Assembly: GCF_006546825.1 (NCBI RefSeq) | Contig: NZ_VICC01000001.1 | Location: 188,191 to 252,190 of the forward strand | Direction: 5' to 3' | Length of the DNA: 64,000 nucleotides | Origin: Actinomyces oris | GTDB taxonomy: Bacteria > Actinomycetota > Actinomycetes > Actinomycetales > Actinomycetaceae | Part shown: piece by piece, positions 27,709-35,926 of the stretch | How positions within the stretch are numbered: the stretch's first letter is position 1 | Layout of the letters: every line of letters starts with the position of its first letter | Made by a program: the position numbers and the translations under genes | The notes under the pieces: model-generated | The model's database searches: none | What the model was told of the DNA's origin: nothing | The model's input: only the letters and a program-made list of their open reading frames with translations

Positions 27709-27850
27709 GGTCGACGACGTCGGAGGTGCGCCGGACGGCTCAGCTGATGCAGGCCGGCGTCGCCCAGCGTCACCTGGCGGCTCCCCGTGCTTCGCGGAGC
27801 AGGCCGGCACCTGCGTCCCAGCACACGTCACCACCGTCATGACCTCACAC

Positions 27851-29812
27851 CTAGTGCTCGCCCGTCGACTGCGGGCTCGGGGTGGGCCGGGGATAGGAGG
27901 GTTGCGCCGAGGGCACCTTGCCCCGGTAGGTGGCGCCGCCCTTGTAGATCCCGTTGGGGTCGGTGTTGCGCTGGACCGCGAAGGTGTACTCGGTGGTGGT
28001 CGTCCCCTGCTCGCCGGCGCCCGAAGCCCGCGAGAAGGACTTGTTCCAGTCGGCCAGCTCGGGCGCCTTGTCCTCCAGCCCCTCAGCGGCCTGGGCGTAG
28101 GCGGAGGAGGCGTGCGGGTAGCCGTTCGTGCTCGTCTGGTGGGTGTCGAGCATGGCGACCTGCCGGTGGGGGCCTGTGGGTGTGGGGGCGGCGTCGAGCC
28201 CGGGGACGGCGTCACCGGTGTTCTCCAGGTGCAGGGCGTGGACGTCGTCGGGGATGTCGGCTCCCGCGGTGGGCGAGCCGGCGGTGAGGACCGTGGTGAT
28301 GTTGTAACGCCCCTGGATCGCTGGGTCGGCGGCGATGTTGGAGACCGTGATCCCACCCTGGGAGTGGCCGTAGAGGGCGACCTCCTCCCCCGGTTGGATA
28401 CCGGCCTGGCGCATGGCGGTGACGACGCCGCTCTCCATGGCCGTGGGCGTGCCACCCACGGCCTCGAGGTTGGTGAGCAGGTCCTGCGGCTCGCCGTCGC
28501 CGGAGGTCCAGTCCGTGGTGCCGGGGACATAGACGACCCAGGAGACTCGGCCGTCGGCGTGCTCGACCCGTTGGATGGAGATGACCCCGGCCTCCTCGTA
28601 GCCCTGCCCCAGGGAGTTCCTGGAGGACTGCACCTCCTGGCAGTGGGTGATGGTCTCGGAGATGCTCTGCGGGGACTTGGCCTCCTTGCCCTTGCCGGTC
28701 ATACCGGGATTCACGGCGCTGGCGAGCCCGAAGGGGTCTTTGGCGGCGGGCGGCAGCACGGTGGATCCGGTACCGCCGACGGGGGTGACCGTAACGCCGC
28801 TCTGGGTGCCGTAGACCCCGGCCCCTATCGCGGCGGCGTTCGCGCCCAGGACCATGGCGACGCGTTGCATGGACGTGAGGCTCGTGGTGTCGACGGTCTG
28901 CGTCCCGACGGCAACCTGCCCGGGCAGGCGCTGCTTCGCCCAGGGGTCGAGACGCTGGGAGACCTGCTGGAGGTAGGCCTGGACCGTGGCGGCCTCCCGC
29001 CCGGTCTTGGCATTCTTCAGCCAGCGCGTCAGCAGGACGATCCTGACGAGGTCCTCCTTGACCCACTGCTCGGTGGTCGGGTCACTGAGCAGGAGTTGGA
29101 GGACCTCGACGGCGGCCTGCCCGTCCTCGTTGTCCTTCACCAGCTCATAGAGCAGCCAGCTCGTCGCCGGTGAGGACGCCAGCAGAGTTGCGATCGTGGG
29201 GAACTGAGAGGCGATTGCGACGGACCCCAGCGCCATCTTGAGGAGACCGGAGTCGAAGGCCCGCACGTCCACGGGTCCCACCAGACCATTGACGGGAGTG
29301 GCCTTCCCGTCGGCCAGGGTGTGGGCCTGGGAGCAGGCGGTGACGTCGGAGGCAATGCCGCGCAGCGTACCGGCGACGGCCTCGAGCGACCCCGGCCCGG
29401 TGGTCAACGCATCCAGGGCCTGAAGAGCGACGGACTTCTCCAGATCGAGGCCCGCCAGGATCGGGTAAGGGATGCTGGGTGGGGATACCGGTGGAGGCGG
29501 CGCCTCATTCACTTCAGTGACCACATTGGCTATGAGGGTTCGCGCGTCATCCAAGGAGCCTGCCGCCGAGTTGAGGCTGCTGGCCAGGGAGTCGAGATCA
29601 CTCGTGTTCACGGAGACGGTTCCGCCCGACACCACCACCGCAGGGCCACCACTCCATATGGTCCAGCTGTGGCCGCTATCCTCCGGGGCGGCCGAGGCGG
29701 GAGGAGTCTTGGGTTTCGGGGGCGGCTGGTTGGCATAAGGCGGATCCGTCGCGTGGGGGTTCTGCTTCCAGGCGGGGTACTGACTGTCTCCGTCCATGGC
29801 AACTGGACTCAT
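27851..29812 (-). CDS. Large alpha/beta-hydrolase (lipase-like) with ESX-type helical N-terminus
   Basis: 653 residues. The start MSPVAMDGD follows the upstream small gene by 2 bp, so translation is probably coupled. Residues 1-60 are Pro-rich; residues 60-130 form helices (V-N-T-S-D-L-D-S-L-A-S-S-L-N-S) like those that pair with WXG proteins. The middle is helical and the last third has a lipase-like fold: V-V-Y-V-P-G-T-T-D-W, the nucleophile elbow Y-G-H-S-Q-G-G and V-L-T-A-G-S-P-T-A-G. There is no Sec signal peptide. With the preceding WXG-like gene this suggests export by a type VII (ESX) route, by analogy with other actinobacteria; no ESX machinery is in the window. Confidence 0.7.
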   Translation of the reverse strand: MSPVAMDGDSQYPAWKQNPHATDPPYANQPPPKPKTPPASAAPEDSGHSWTIWSGGPAVVVSGGTVSVNTSDLDSLASSLNSAAGSLDDARTLIANVVTEVNEAPPPPVSPPSIPYPILAGLDLEKSVALQALDALTTGPGSLEAVAGTLRGIASDVTACSQAHTLADGKATPVNGLVGPVDVRAFDSGLLKMALGSVAIASQFPTIATLLASSPATSWLLYELVKDNEDGQAAVEVLQLLLSDPTTEQWVKEDLVRIVLLTRWLKNAKTGREAATVQAYLQQVSQRLDPWAKQRLPGQVAVGTQTVDTTSLTSMQRVAMVLGANAAAIGAGVYGTQSGVTVTPVGGTGSTVLPPAAKDPFGLASAVNPGMTGKGKEAKSPQSISETITHCQEVQSSRNSLGQGYEEAGVISIQRVEHADGRVSWVVYVPGTTDWTSGDGEPQDLLTNLEAVGGTPTAMESGVVTAMRQAGIQPGEEVALYGHSQGGITVSNIAADPAIQGRYNITTVLTAGSPTAGADIPDDVHALHLENTGDAVPGLDAAPTPTGPHRQVAMLDTHQTSTNGYPHASSAYAQAAEGLEDKAPELADWNKSFSRASGAGEQGTTTTEYTFAVQRNTDPNGIYKGGATYRGKVPSAQPSYPRPTPSPQSTGEH

Positions 29813-29814
29813 GA

Positions 29815-30036
29815 TCAGCTCGTTCCATCCGGTGAGTTGCGTGACTCGATGACACCGACCTTGGAGGAGGCCGTGTCGTAGCGCGTCGCCAACGCGGTCA
29901 GGAGCCCGGAGGCATTCGTGAGCGCCGTCTGGCAGGCGGTGGAGTCCGCCCCCACCCAGCTGGCGGGGACCGAGGTGGGGAACTGAGTGACAGCGGCGTC
30001 GTAGTCCGCCCTGGAGCGTGACAGTGAGAAAGACAT
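29815..30036 (-). CDS. Small WXG-like helical protein
   Basis: 73 residues, shorter than the ~100 of typical WXG100 proteins. A helix (S-R-S-R-A-D-Y-D-A-A-V) is followed by a turn containing S-W-V-G-A-D, a W-x-G motif, then a second helix with S-T-A-C-Q-T-A-L and A-T-R-Y-D. This is the helix-turn-helix plan of ESAT-6-like partners. It stands 2 bp before the lipase-like gene, the usual arrangement of a chaperone-like partner and its secreted effector. The assignment is by pattern, not by database match. Confidence 0.55.
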   Translation of the reverse strand: MSFSLSRSRADYDAAVTQFPTSVPASWVGADSTACQTALTNASGLLTALATRYDTASSKVGVIESRNSPDGTS

Positions 30037-30580
30037 GACTCGACGGTAGGGCGACCTGAAGGCGGCCGCAGCGCCGGCTTGCAGCCCTGTGGATCAGCCC
30101 TGCACTCCGGCACCTGTGGCCCCCGGTGAACCGCACGTCCTCGCGCCGGGAGACGGGGAGGGGCTCGCCGCACTGACCGGTGGCCGGGCCTCGGCCTCGC
30201 ACCCACTCGATAAAGGACTCGGCCCGCGGTCCGGTTTCCCGGACCGCGGGCCCAAGCCTCGCGAGGTCCTCCTGCTACCCGGCTTCCCATAAGGCCGGGG
30301 AGGCAGGACCTCCTTCACCAGAACGTCCGGTCCGGGCTCCCTAAGACCCGTTCCAGACTCGGAGACCTGCCAGTCATCGGGCTCCCCAACCCTCGTGACC
30401 GGTTCCGTCCGGCGGCAGTAACTATGTAACCCACCGATCCTGAGCGGACCCCCCGAATTCCCCTATGAACACGCTGAGAAATAGGCGCCATTCCGCCATT
30501 TCTACGTAGTGTGCACCACATCCCGGCGATTACCCAGAATATTCCGGCACTTCTTCAGGGCCTTTCCCACGGCTTGTCCA
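30037..30580. other. Gene-free region with strong RNA-like secondary structure
   Basis: No convincing gene. It contains the paired hairpins listed separately at 30220-30310 and a further dyad-rich stretch to about 30450. The left end must hold the promoter of the WXG-like/hydrolase operon (minus strand), the right end the terminator of the methyltransferase gene. A 68-codon frame at 30315-30521 (minus) has no ribosome site and is not called. Confidence 0.45.
30220..30313 (-). ncRNA. Candidate structured RNA or attenuator: two consecutive hairpins
   Basis: GGCCCGCGGTCCGG pairs perfectly with CCGGACCGCGGGCC around a four-base loop (30220-30252). Next to it GAGGTCCT.. pairs with AGGACCTC, enclosing an inner CCCGGC/GCCGGG stem (30262-30313). 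On the minus strand the first hairpin is followed by GAGTCCTTTAT, so it could terminate a short transcript or attenuate the WXG-like operon. I see no match to RNase P, tmRNA or SRP RNA signatures. Confidence 0.35.
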
Positions 30581-31252
30581 TCAAACCGAGGCCGGCGGCC
30601 TGCGCAGGCACACGACGGCGTCGGCCCGGTACCCCTCCTGACCGTCGGGCCCCGTGGCCTGCCGGTCCCGCTCCTCGCCGACGACGACCTCCCAGCCGGC
30701 CGTCGCCTCGGCCAGGCCCTCGAGGAGCTCGGCGGCCGTGTAGGTGCGGGCGTGGTGGGTGTGCCAGGGCGGGTTGACGGCGTGCACCGCGGTGAGCAGG
30801 TGCCCGCCGGGGGCGACGCGGGCGGCGGCGTCGGACAGGAGGGCCATGAGGTCCAGAGAGCCCGGCTCGTGACCGCCGTGGACGTAGAAGCTCGTCACCA
30901 GGTCGAAGGGGCCGACCGGCAGGCCGTCTCCGGCGTCGTGCACGCGGCCGGTCACGCGCGAGGCGACCCCGAGTCGCTCGGCCTGCCCGGTCAGGCGCCC
31001 GATGGCGGTGGCGGACAGGTCCAGCCCGACCACCTGCCAGCCGCGCTCGGCCAGCCACAGGACGTCGGCGCCCTCGCCGCAGCCGATCTCCAGGGCGGTC
31101 CCGGGGCTCCAGTCGGTGGCGAGCTCCGGCAGCCAGTCGTTGGGGCGACCTGACCAGAGCTGCTCGACCGAGGCGTAGCGCTCCTCCCAGCGGGAGGCGG
31201 AGTGAGCGGCGTCGGACTGCGGATCGGAATGCTGCTGGCAGGGCTGCGTCAT
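30581..31252 (-). CDS. Class I SAM-dependent methyltransferase
   Basis: 223 residues. Motif I is clear: A-L-E-I-G-C-G-E-G-A-D-V, followed by V-V-G-L-D-L-S at the end of strand 2 and F-D-L-V-T-S-F-Y-V-H at motif IV. The overall pattern resembles the TehB/thiopurine-like small-molecule methyltransferases, but the substrate cannot be told. It is divergent from pepC with about 100 bp between the starts. Confidence 0.85.
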   Translation of the reverse strand: MTQPCQQHSDPQSDAAHSASRWEERYASVEQLWSGRPNDWLPELATDWSPGTALEIGCGEGADVLWLAERGWQVVGLDLSATAIGRLTGQAERLGVASRVTGRVHDAGDGLPVGPFDLVTSFYVHGGHEPGSLDLMALLSDAAARVAPGGHLLTAVHAVNPPWHTHHARTYTAAELLEGLAEATAGWEVVVGEERDRQATGPDGQEGYRADAVVCLRRPPASV

Positions 31253-31354
31253 GCCGCGATCCTACCGACGCCGGGTCACCCGGCAGGCGGTTCAGCGACG
31301 GCGCCCGGCGGCCCGGCGGGGACGCGAGCGCTCCGCCCGATCTATCCTCTGCCC

Positions 31355-32659
31355 ATGACAATCGACACCTCCTGGGTCGCCCAGCGCAATGCCGCCTTCC
31401 TCGCCGACCCCGCCGCCCGCCTGGCCGGCAACGCCGTCGCCACCACGGACGTGGAGCAGGTCTCCCTGGACCGGACCGCGGTGACCGCCATCGACACCTC
31501 CGTGTCCGACCTTGTCCCGGACGCCTCGATCACCGACCAGAAGCAGTCGGGACGCTGCTGGGCCTTCGCAGGCCTCAACGTGCTGCGCGCCTCCATGCTC
31601 AAGGAGCTCGAGCTCGACTCCCTGGAGCTGAGCCAGGCCTTCCCCTTCTTCTACGACAAGCTGGAGAAGGCCAACGCCTTCCTCACGCGCGTCATCGCCG
31701 AGGCGGACCGCCCCCTGGATGACCGCGAGGTCGTCGACTCCCTGTACTCCCCCATTCCCGACGGCGGCTGGTGGCCGGAGTTCGCGCGTCTGGTGGCCAA
31801 GTACGGGATCGTCCCGGCCTACGCCATGCCGGACACGGTCTCGGCCGGCAACTCCGAGGCGATGAACGAGCACCTGGCCACGCTGCTGCGGCGCACGGCC
31901 CTGCGACTGCGGGCCGCAGTGGCCGACGGCGTCGACCCTGAGCCGCTGCGGCTCACGGCCCTGGAGCAGGTTCACCGGATGCTGTGCATCCATCTGGGGA
32001 CCCCGCCCGAGGAGTTCGTGTGGCAGTACCGCGATAAGAACAAGGAATTTCACCGGGTCGGGACGCTCACGCCGCGACAGTTCGCGCAGCGCTATGTCAC
32101 CGGGGTGGAGGAGTTCGTGGTCGTGGCCCACGACCCGCGCCCGGAGATCGCGGTCAACACACGCTACGGCATGGGCCGCAGCGACGTCATGGTGGGCGAA
32201 CCGGTCCAGGACCACGTCACCGCCGAGCTGGAGGTGCTCAAGGCCGCCGCAATCGCCGCGATCCAGGACGGCGAACCGGTGTGGTTCGCCTGCGACGTCG
32301 CCAAGCAGCGGGACAAGAAGGCCGGGATCTGGGACGCCGCCCTGCACGACTACGAGGGCCTGTACGGGGTGGACCTGTCGATGACGAAGGCCGAGCGGCT
32401 GGTGGCGCGCGAGTCGGCGCTCACCCACGCCATGTGCCTGACCGGCGTCGACCTGGTGGACGGCGTCCCGCGGCGCTGGCGGGTGGAGAATTCCTGGGGT
32501 GACAAGTTCGGGGACAAGGGCTTCCACACAATGAGCGACTCCTGGTTCGACGAGTACGTCTTCGAGGTCGTGGTGCGCGCGAGCCGCCTGCCCGAGGAGG
32601 TCCGCGCCACCCTGAAGACCGAGCCCGTCATGCTGCCCAGCTGGGACCCAATGGCCTGA
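31355..32659 (+). CDS. pepC: Aminopeptidase C (bleomycin hydrolase family, C1B)
   Basis: 434 residues, the normal length. The catalytic Cys is in Q-K-Q-S-G-R-C-W-A-F-A-G, the His in L-T-H-A-M-C-L-T-G, and the Asn in W-R-V-E-N-S-W-G-D. Members form hexameric cytoplasmic barrels that trim N-terminal residues from peptides. The ATG at 31355 is preceded by TATCCT at the distance expected for a -10 element of a leaderless transcript and there is no Shine-Dalgarno, so a leaderless start is likely. An upstream in-frame extension overlaps the methyltransferase gene and is rejected. Confidence 0.95.
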   Translation: MTIDTSWVAQRNAAFLADPAARLAGNAVATTDVEQVSLDRTAVTAIDTSVSDLVPDASITDQKQSGRCWAFAGLNVLRASMLKELELDSLELSQAFPFFYDKLEKANAFLTRVIAEADRPLDDREVVDSLYSPIPDGGWWPEFARLVAKYGIVPAYAMPDTVSAGNSEAMNEHLATLLRRTALRLRAAVADGVDPEPLRLTALEQVHRMLCIHLGTPPEEFVWQYRDKNKEFHRVGTLTPRQFAQRYVTGVEEFVVVAHDPRPEIAVNTRYGMGRSDVMVGEPVQDHVTAELEVLKAAAIAAIQDGEPVWFACDVAKQRDKKAGIWDAALHDYEGLYGVDLSMTKAERLVARESALTHAMCLTGVDLVDGVPRRWRVENSWGDKFGDKGFHTMSDSWFDEYVFEVVVRASRLPEEVRATLKTEPVMLPSWDPMA

Positions 32660-32899
32660 GGCGGGTGGGGCAGGCCCTGGCCGGCGCAGGCAGCTCGACG
32701 ACGCCCCGCTCCCGGCAGCCCGGGCCACCGCGGCCGCCCGGGCCCGCCGGGCACTACCCCGTCCAGCACCCACCCATCGCCGGAATTCTTTCGGCATTTT
32801 CTCCTGTGTTCTCAGCAGCAGGTCCTAAGCAAGCCTTCAACCATTCCGGTTATGGTTCGCCTGAGCGCGAGATCAGACGACCGGGAGGCGGACACGCAG

Positions 32900-33658
32900 A
32901 TGGCACGTGGTGGGAGGGGATTCCAAGGCACAGTGCTCAAGGCGCTGCGGGCGCCGGAGCACAAGCTCACGATTACCGCAGTGCGCGAGCTGGCGCCCTA
33001 CACGGAGTTGACTGTTCACTGCCCGAGCCTGCTGGGCACCAGCGCCGCCATGCTGCCGCCCACCGCCTGGGTGCGCATGTGGATCCCGCAGGGCGGCCGC
33101 CAGCACCAGCGCGCCTACACCATCACCCGCATCAACCGCGAGCAGGCCACCGCCATCATCCTGGTCCTGCACCATGAGCCCGCCGGCCCGGCGTCGCGGT
33201 GGTCGAAGCGCGTCAAGCCGGGAGCCACCGTGTCCGTCCAGGTCATGGGCGGCACCGGCTACCGCATGCCGTCCCCCGGCGACCGGATGCTGCTGGTGGG
33301 CGACCAGGCCTCCGCGCCCGCACTCGCCGACGCCGTCGCCGCCTCCCCGCCGAGCAGCCTGGCCACCGTCGTCATGCTGGCGCCCGAGGCCGGCTTTCTG
33401 CCGCTGGCCGCGCGCGACCATCGGCTCATCCGCGTCAATCCCGGGATCTCCGAGGAGAAGCTGCTGGCCGCCGTCGACCGCACCCTGTGGGCGGACACCG
33501 GGGACCTAGCCCTGGACTGGGTGTTCATCGCCTTGGCGAGCAGCGCCACCAAGGCGGTACGACGCCACCTGATCGCCTCCGGTCTGAGCCGGCGCAGCAT
33601 CCAGCACCAGGGCTACTGGACCCGCGACGGCGCCATGGGCGCACCCTCCGAGGCCTGA
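32900..33658 (+). CDS. Siderophore-interacting FAD-binding protein (SIP family)
   Basis: 252 residues from ATG 32900, which has GGGAGG upstream; an ATG sixteen codons earlier (32852) is the alternative. The FAD-binding part has R-A-Y-T-I-T-R followed by the basic K-R-V-K-P-G-A-T-V-S-V-Q-V-M-G-G segment; the NAD(P)H part starts M-L-L-V-G-D-Q-A-S-A-P-A and ends with the SIP-like H-Q-G-Y-W and R-D-G. Such enzymes reduce ferric siderophores in the cytoplasm. No siderophore transporter is adjacent. Confidence 0.85.
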   Translation: MARGGRGFQGTVLKALRAPEHKLTITAVRELAPYTELTVHCPSLLGTSAAMLPPTAWVRMWIPQGGRQHQRAYTITRINREQATAIILVLHHEPAGPASRWSKRVKPGATVSVQVMGGTGYRMPSPGDRMLLVGDQASAPALADAVAASPPSSLATVVMLAPEAGFLPLAARDHRLIRVNPGISEEKLLAAVDRTLWADTGDLALDWVFIALASSATKAVRRHLIASGLSRRSIQHQGYWTRDGAMGAPSEA

Positions 33659-33778
33659 GGCCCGAGCCCTGAGCCCGGCCGGCGTCGACCCGCCCTTGCC
33701 ACCGGCCGGCCTCCGACCAAGGCACCGGCTTAGACTGAGGACGCTTGCTACCGCAACCCGTTCGCCGAGGTGCTCGCC

Positions 33779-34150
33779 ATGCGACTCATCAAGCCCGCCA
33801 TTCTTGTCCTTGCCCTGACCGTCCTGGTCACCTCGATCGGGAGCCTGTTTCTCGGGTGGCAGTTCAGCAGCCTCAACACATCGCTGTGCATGCTCCTGCT
33901 CGGCCTGGTTCTGCTGCAGGCCCAGACCTCAGATCCGGGCGAACGCAACCTGTCGCCGTCGGGAATCCGGTTGCTGGGGATCGCCGGACTCGTCCTCTCC
34001 GGACTCGTTCTCGCGCGAGGCCTCTACCGGTCCGACGTCGTCGCGCTCCTCATCCTGCCCGAACTGGTTCTACTGGGTTACGTCCTGGTGCGCAGCCTGA
34101 GGGACCGGCGGACCCGCGAGGTCACCGCACACACGACCTCGGCCCGATAG
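33779..34150 (+). CDS. Small integral membrane protein
   Basis: 123 residues with four hydrophobic segments and a charged C-terminal tail (R-S-L-R-D-R-R). GAGG lies nine bases before the ATG at 33779. It resembles the protein encoded at 35516-35926: both begin M-R-L, have a G-W after the first helix, an L-Q-A-Q in the middle and a G-L-Y before the third segment. The two related genes flank the HepT/MntA-type module. No function is recognised. Confidence 0.6.
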   Translation: MRLIKPAILVLALTVLVTSIGSLFLGWQFSSLNTSLCMLLLGLVLLQAQTSDPGERNLSPSGIRLLGIAGLVLSGLVLARGLYRSDVVALLILPELVLLGYVLVRSLRDRRTREVTAHTTSAR

Positions 34151-34156
34151 GGTCCG

Positions 34157-34546
34157 TCACCCGCGGGCATGGATCCGGTCCAAGATCTCGGGAACACGCC
34201 GAGTGATTGCCATCCAGAAAAGACTGTCATCCATCGATCGATAGCCTGCGTGTGCCGCAATATTGCGTGTGGTTCGAATGGCCCGGCGTTCGTCCTCAGA
34301 GATCGCCACCAGGTAAGGCAAGAACTCAGGTCGCTCCAGCAGAGCGGCAAGTCGGATGATCACCATGCAGGCAACGTCATAGGCTTGAGCACCGTCGTAA
34401 AACTCTTCTCGTCCGTGCGCGATGACGACGTCGATCCGGTCACGAATCAGCGCAAGCTCGGCGTCCAGATTCTCACGATCATGGAGCCTCACCCCATCCT
34501 GCCTGGTACGCGGAGTAAAGCGAGCCCGTTGACGCTCCTCGTTCAC
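34157..34546 (-). CDS. HepT-like HEPN-domain toxin (DUF86)
   Basis: 129 residues, helical. The HEPN RNase signature is present as R-N-I-A-A-H followed by A-G-Y (R-x4-H type), after a helix with Y-D-V-A-C-M-V-I-I-R-L. In known pairs the HEPN protein cuts RNA (often tRNA) and is held in check by a MNT nucleotidyltransferase that AMPylates a Tyr next to the R-x4-H motif. Its ATG overlaps the stop of the upstream antitoxin gene (ATGA), the usual order of these modules. It ends 6 bp from the convergent small membrane-protein gene. Confidence 0.85.
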   Translation of the reverse strand: MNEERQRARFTPRTRQDGVRLHDRENLDAELALIRDRIDVVIAHGREEFYDGAQAYDVACMVIIRLAALLERPEFLPYLVAISEDERRAIRTTRNIAAHAGYRSMDDSLFWMAITRRVPEILDRIHARG

Positions 34547-35013
34547 AGCGGCACCGCCTCTCGTGCAGCGGCAGTCAACTGAACAGGTAGGGGGGAGTCG
34601 GAAACGACGTCGGTCGGGAACCCAGTGAGTCTCTCAACATCATCAACGAACAGGGCCAGGTCGAACAGGTCGGTACTGGTCGACGGCGTGACCAGAAGGT
34701 CGATGTCAGAGTCGAAGTCATCCTCCCCCCTGACTGACGATCCGAAAACGCGGAGGTTGCTGAGGCCATGAGACTCGGCGCAGGCGAGGATTTTATCAGC
34801 CTGCATAGCAAGTGGGAGTGACGGTCGGTAACCGGCTGCGCGCAGCACCGCCTCGAGCAGCTCGTCGGACACCGCACGCGCCCCGGACTCCACCTGCATC
34901 AAGACCGACTCGTTCAAGCCAACACGCTGGGCCAACTGCACCCGTGAGAGCCCTGCATCCAGACGCGCAGCACTAATGAGTGCTGGTGCGTCATCAGTAC
35001 GGAAGCGACCCAT
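34543..35013 (-). CDS. MntA-like nucleotidyltransferase antitoxin with N-terminal XRE HTH
   Basis: 156 residues. Residues about 10-60 are an XRE helix-turn-helix (S-A-A-R-L-D-A-G-L-S-R-V-Q-L-A-Q-R-V-G and E-S-V-L-M-Q-V-E-S-G). Residues 75-150 are a minimal nucleotidyltransferase with the motif R-V-F-G-S-S-V-R-G-E-D then D-S-D-I-D-L-L-V, giving the G-S-x10-D-x-D metal site. In HEPN/MNT systems this enzyme neutralises the toxin, and the HTH would give autoregulation. The ATG at 35013 is the first codon before the HTH; longer frames run into inverted repeats. Confidence 0.85.
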   Translation of the reverse strand: MGRFRTDDAPALISAARLDAGLSRVQLAQRVGLNESVLMQVESGARAVSDELLEAVLRAAGYRPSLPLAMQADKILACAESHGLSNLRVFGSSVRGEDDFDSDIDLLVTPSTSTDLFDLALFVDDVERLTGFPTDVVSDSPLPVQLTAAAREAVPL

Positions 35014-35050
35014 GAGGTCAGCATATGGCACAACCAGCCGCCCGGGACCT

Positions 35051-35226
35051 TCGACGACGTCGATCGAGGACGTACTTTCGCGCCGAGGGCTGCGCTGTCC
35101 CCCAGATGACTGGGGGTGGGACCGCGTCGTTTGGAGGAGAAGCACGTCCTCGGCGCGAAACGCAGTCCTCGGCTCGGGGAGCGGCCCCGAAGCCGAGCGC
35201 GAGGCGGCAGTCGACGACGTTCGACG
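35051..35226. repeat. Large imperfect palindrome upstream of the toxin-antitoxin pair
   Basis: Arms TTTCGCGCCGAGG (35076-35088) and CCTCGGCGCGAAA (35148-35160) are perfect complements; CGAGGAC (35065-35071) and GTCCTCG (35165-35171) extend them outward, and TCGACGACGTCG / GTCGACGACG lie further out. Inside is a third stem CCCCAG/CTGGGG. A separate hairpin GGCTCGG/CCGAGC sits at 35171-35198. It could be an operator region for the HTH antitoxin, or the trace of a small mobile element. Confidence 0.6.
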
Positions 35227-35515
35227 GCGACGACATCGGTGGCGCCGTCGGACCCAGCCGCATCGGGCTTCCTTCCATCGACTCATGGTGTCCAAGCGGG
35301 CCCGACCTCCTATGGCATCACAGAGGCATCACATTCTCCCTGGTCGGAACTTACTTCACGGGTCCGGGGTCGGCGTGCCGTATAGGCTGGCGGCGACCGG
35401 GGAGTGCTCCCCGCCAACGACGACGGACCACTTGTTGAAAACGACACAAGGATCCGGCAGGATTTTGCCCGGTCATACCATTCCCCACCATGCCCGCCCT
35501 AGAAGGTCATCTACC

Positions 35516-35926
35516 ATGCGACTCCTCCCTCCAGTCGTCTTCACACTTGCCACGACCGTCCTGGCCCTGACGGTCGGCGGCGGCCTGTTCGGCTGGGAAA
35601 CCTCCCTCCTGACGCCGCTGAGCCTGCTCACGGTCAGTCTCATCCTCTTCCAGGCCCAGCACGTTCAGCGCGCCGAGCCGTCCCAGCGGATCCCGGGCCC
35701 CTCGATCCTCGCGCTGGCCGTCATCGGCCTGGGGCTGGCGGCCGCCCTGCTCGGCCACGGCCTCTACAGCCATGAGCCCGCCGCCGCCATCAACCTGCCG
35801 TCGGCCGGCATCCTGCTGTTCGTCGTCGTGACCGCCTACCGCCGACGCCGCCCCGAGGCCCAGCCCGTCCTCGTCACGACCCAGGAGGCCCCGCTCGCAG
35901 AGATCGGTGCCAACCTGCCACAATGA
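35516..35926 (+). CDS. Small integral membrane protein, relative of the 33779 gene
   Basis: 136 residues with four hydrophobic segments and a long charged tail (Y-R-R-R-R-P-E-A). AGAAGG precedes the ATG at 35516. It shares layout and short motifs with the protein at 33779-34150, so the two are probable duplicates separated by the toxin-antitoxin pair and the palindrome. Its stop overlaps the purB start (ATGA), giving a two-gene operon with purB. Confidence 0.65.
   Translation: MRLLPPVVFTLATTVLALTVGGGLFGWETSLLTPLSLLTVSLILFQAQHVQRAEPSQRIPGPSILALAVIGLGLAAALLGHGLYSHEPAAAINLPSAGILLFVVVTAYRRRRPEAQPVLVTTQEAPLAEIGANLPQ

Noticed and set aside
30205..30450. RNase P, tmRNA or SRP RNA gene
   Set aside because: The conserved cores (for example GAGGAAAGTCCGGGC of RNase P, or the tmRNA ends) are absent on both strands.
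30315..30521. 68-codon ORF on the minus strand
   Set aside because: No ribosome site or domain, and it overlaps the structured region.
32826..32850. DtxR/IdeR-type iron box before the siderophore-interacting gene
   Set aside because: Only a loose partial match (AAGCAAGCCTT) to the 19-bp consensus; not better than chance.
34976..35515. N-terminal extension of the 35516 membrane-protein gene
   Set aside because: The upstream frame crosses the large palindrome and is not hydrophobic; ATG 35516 with AGAAGG is the better start.
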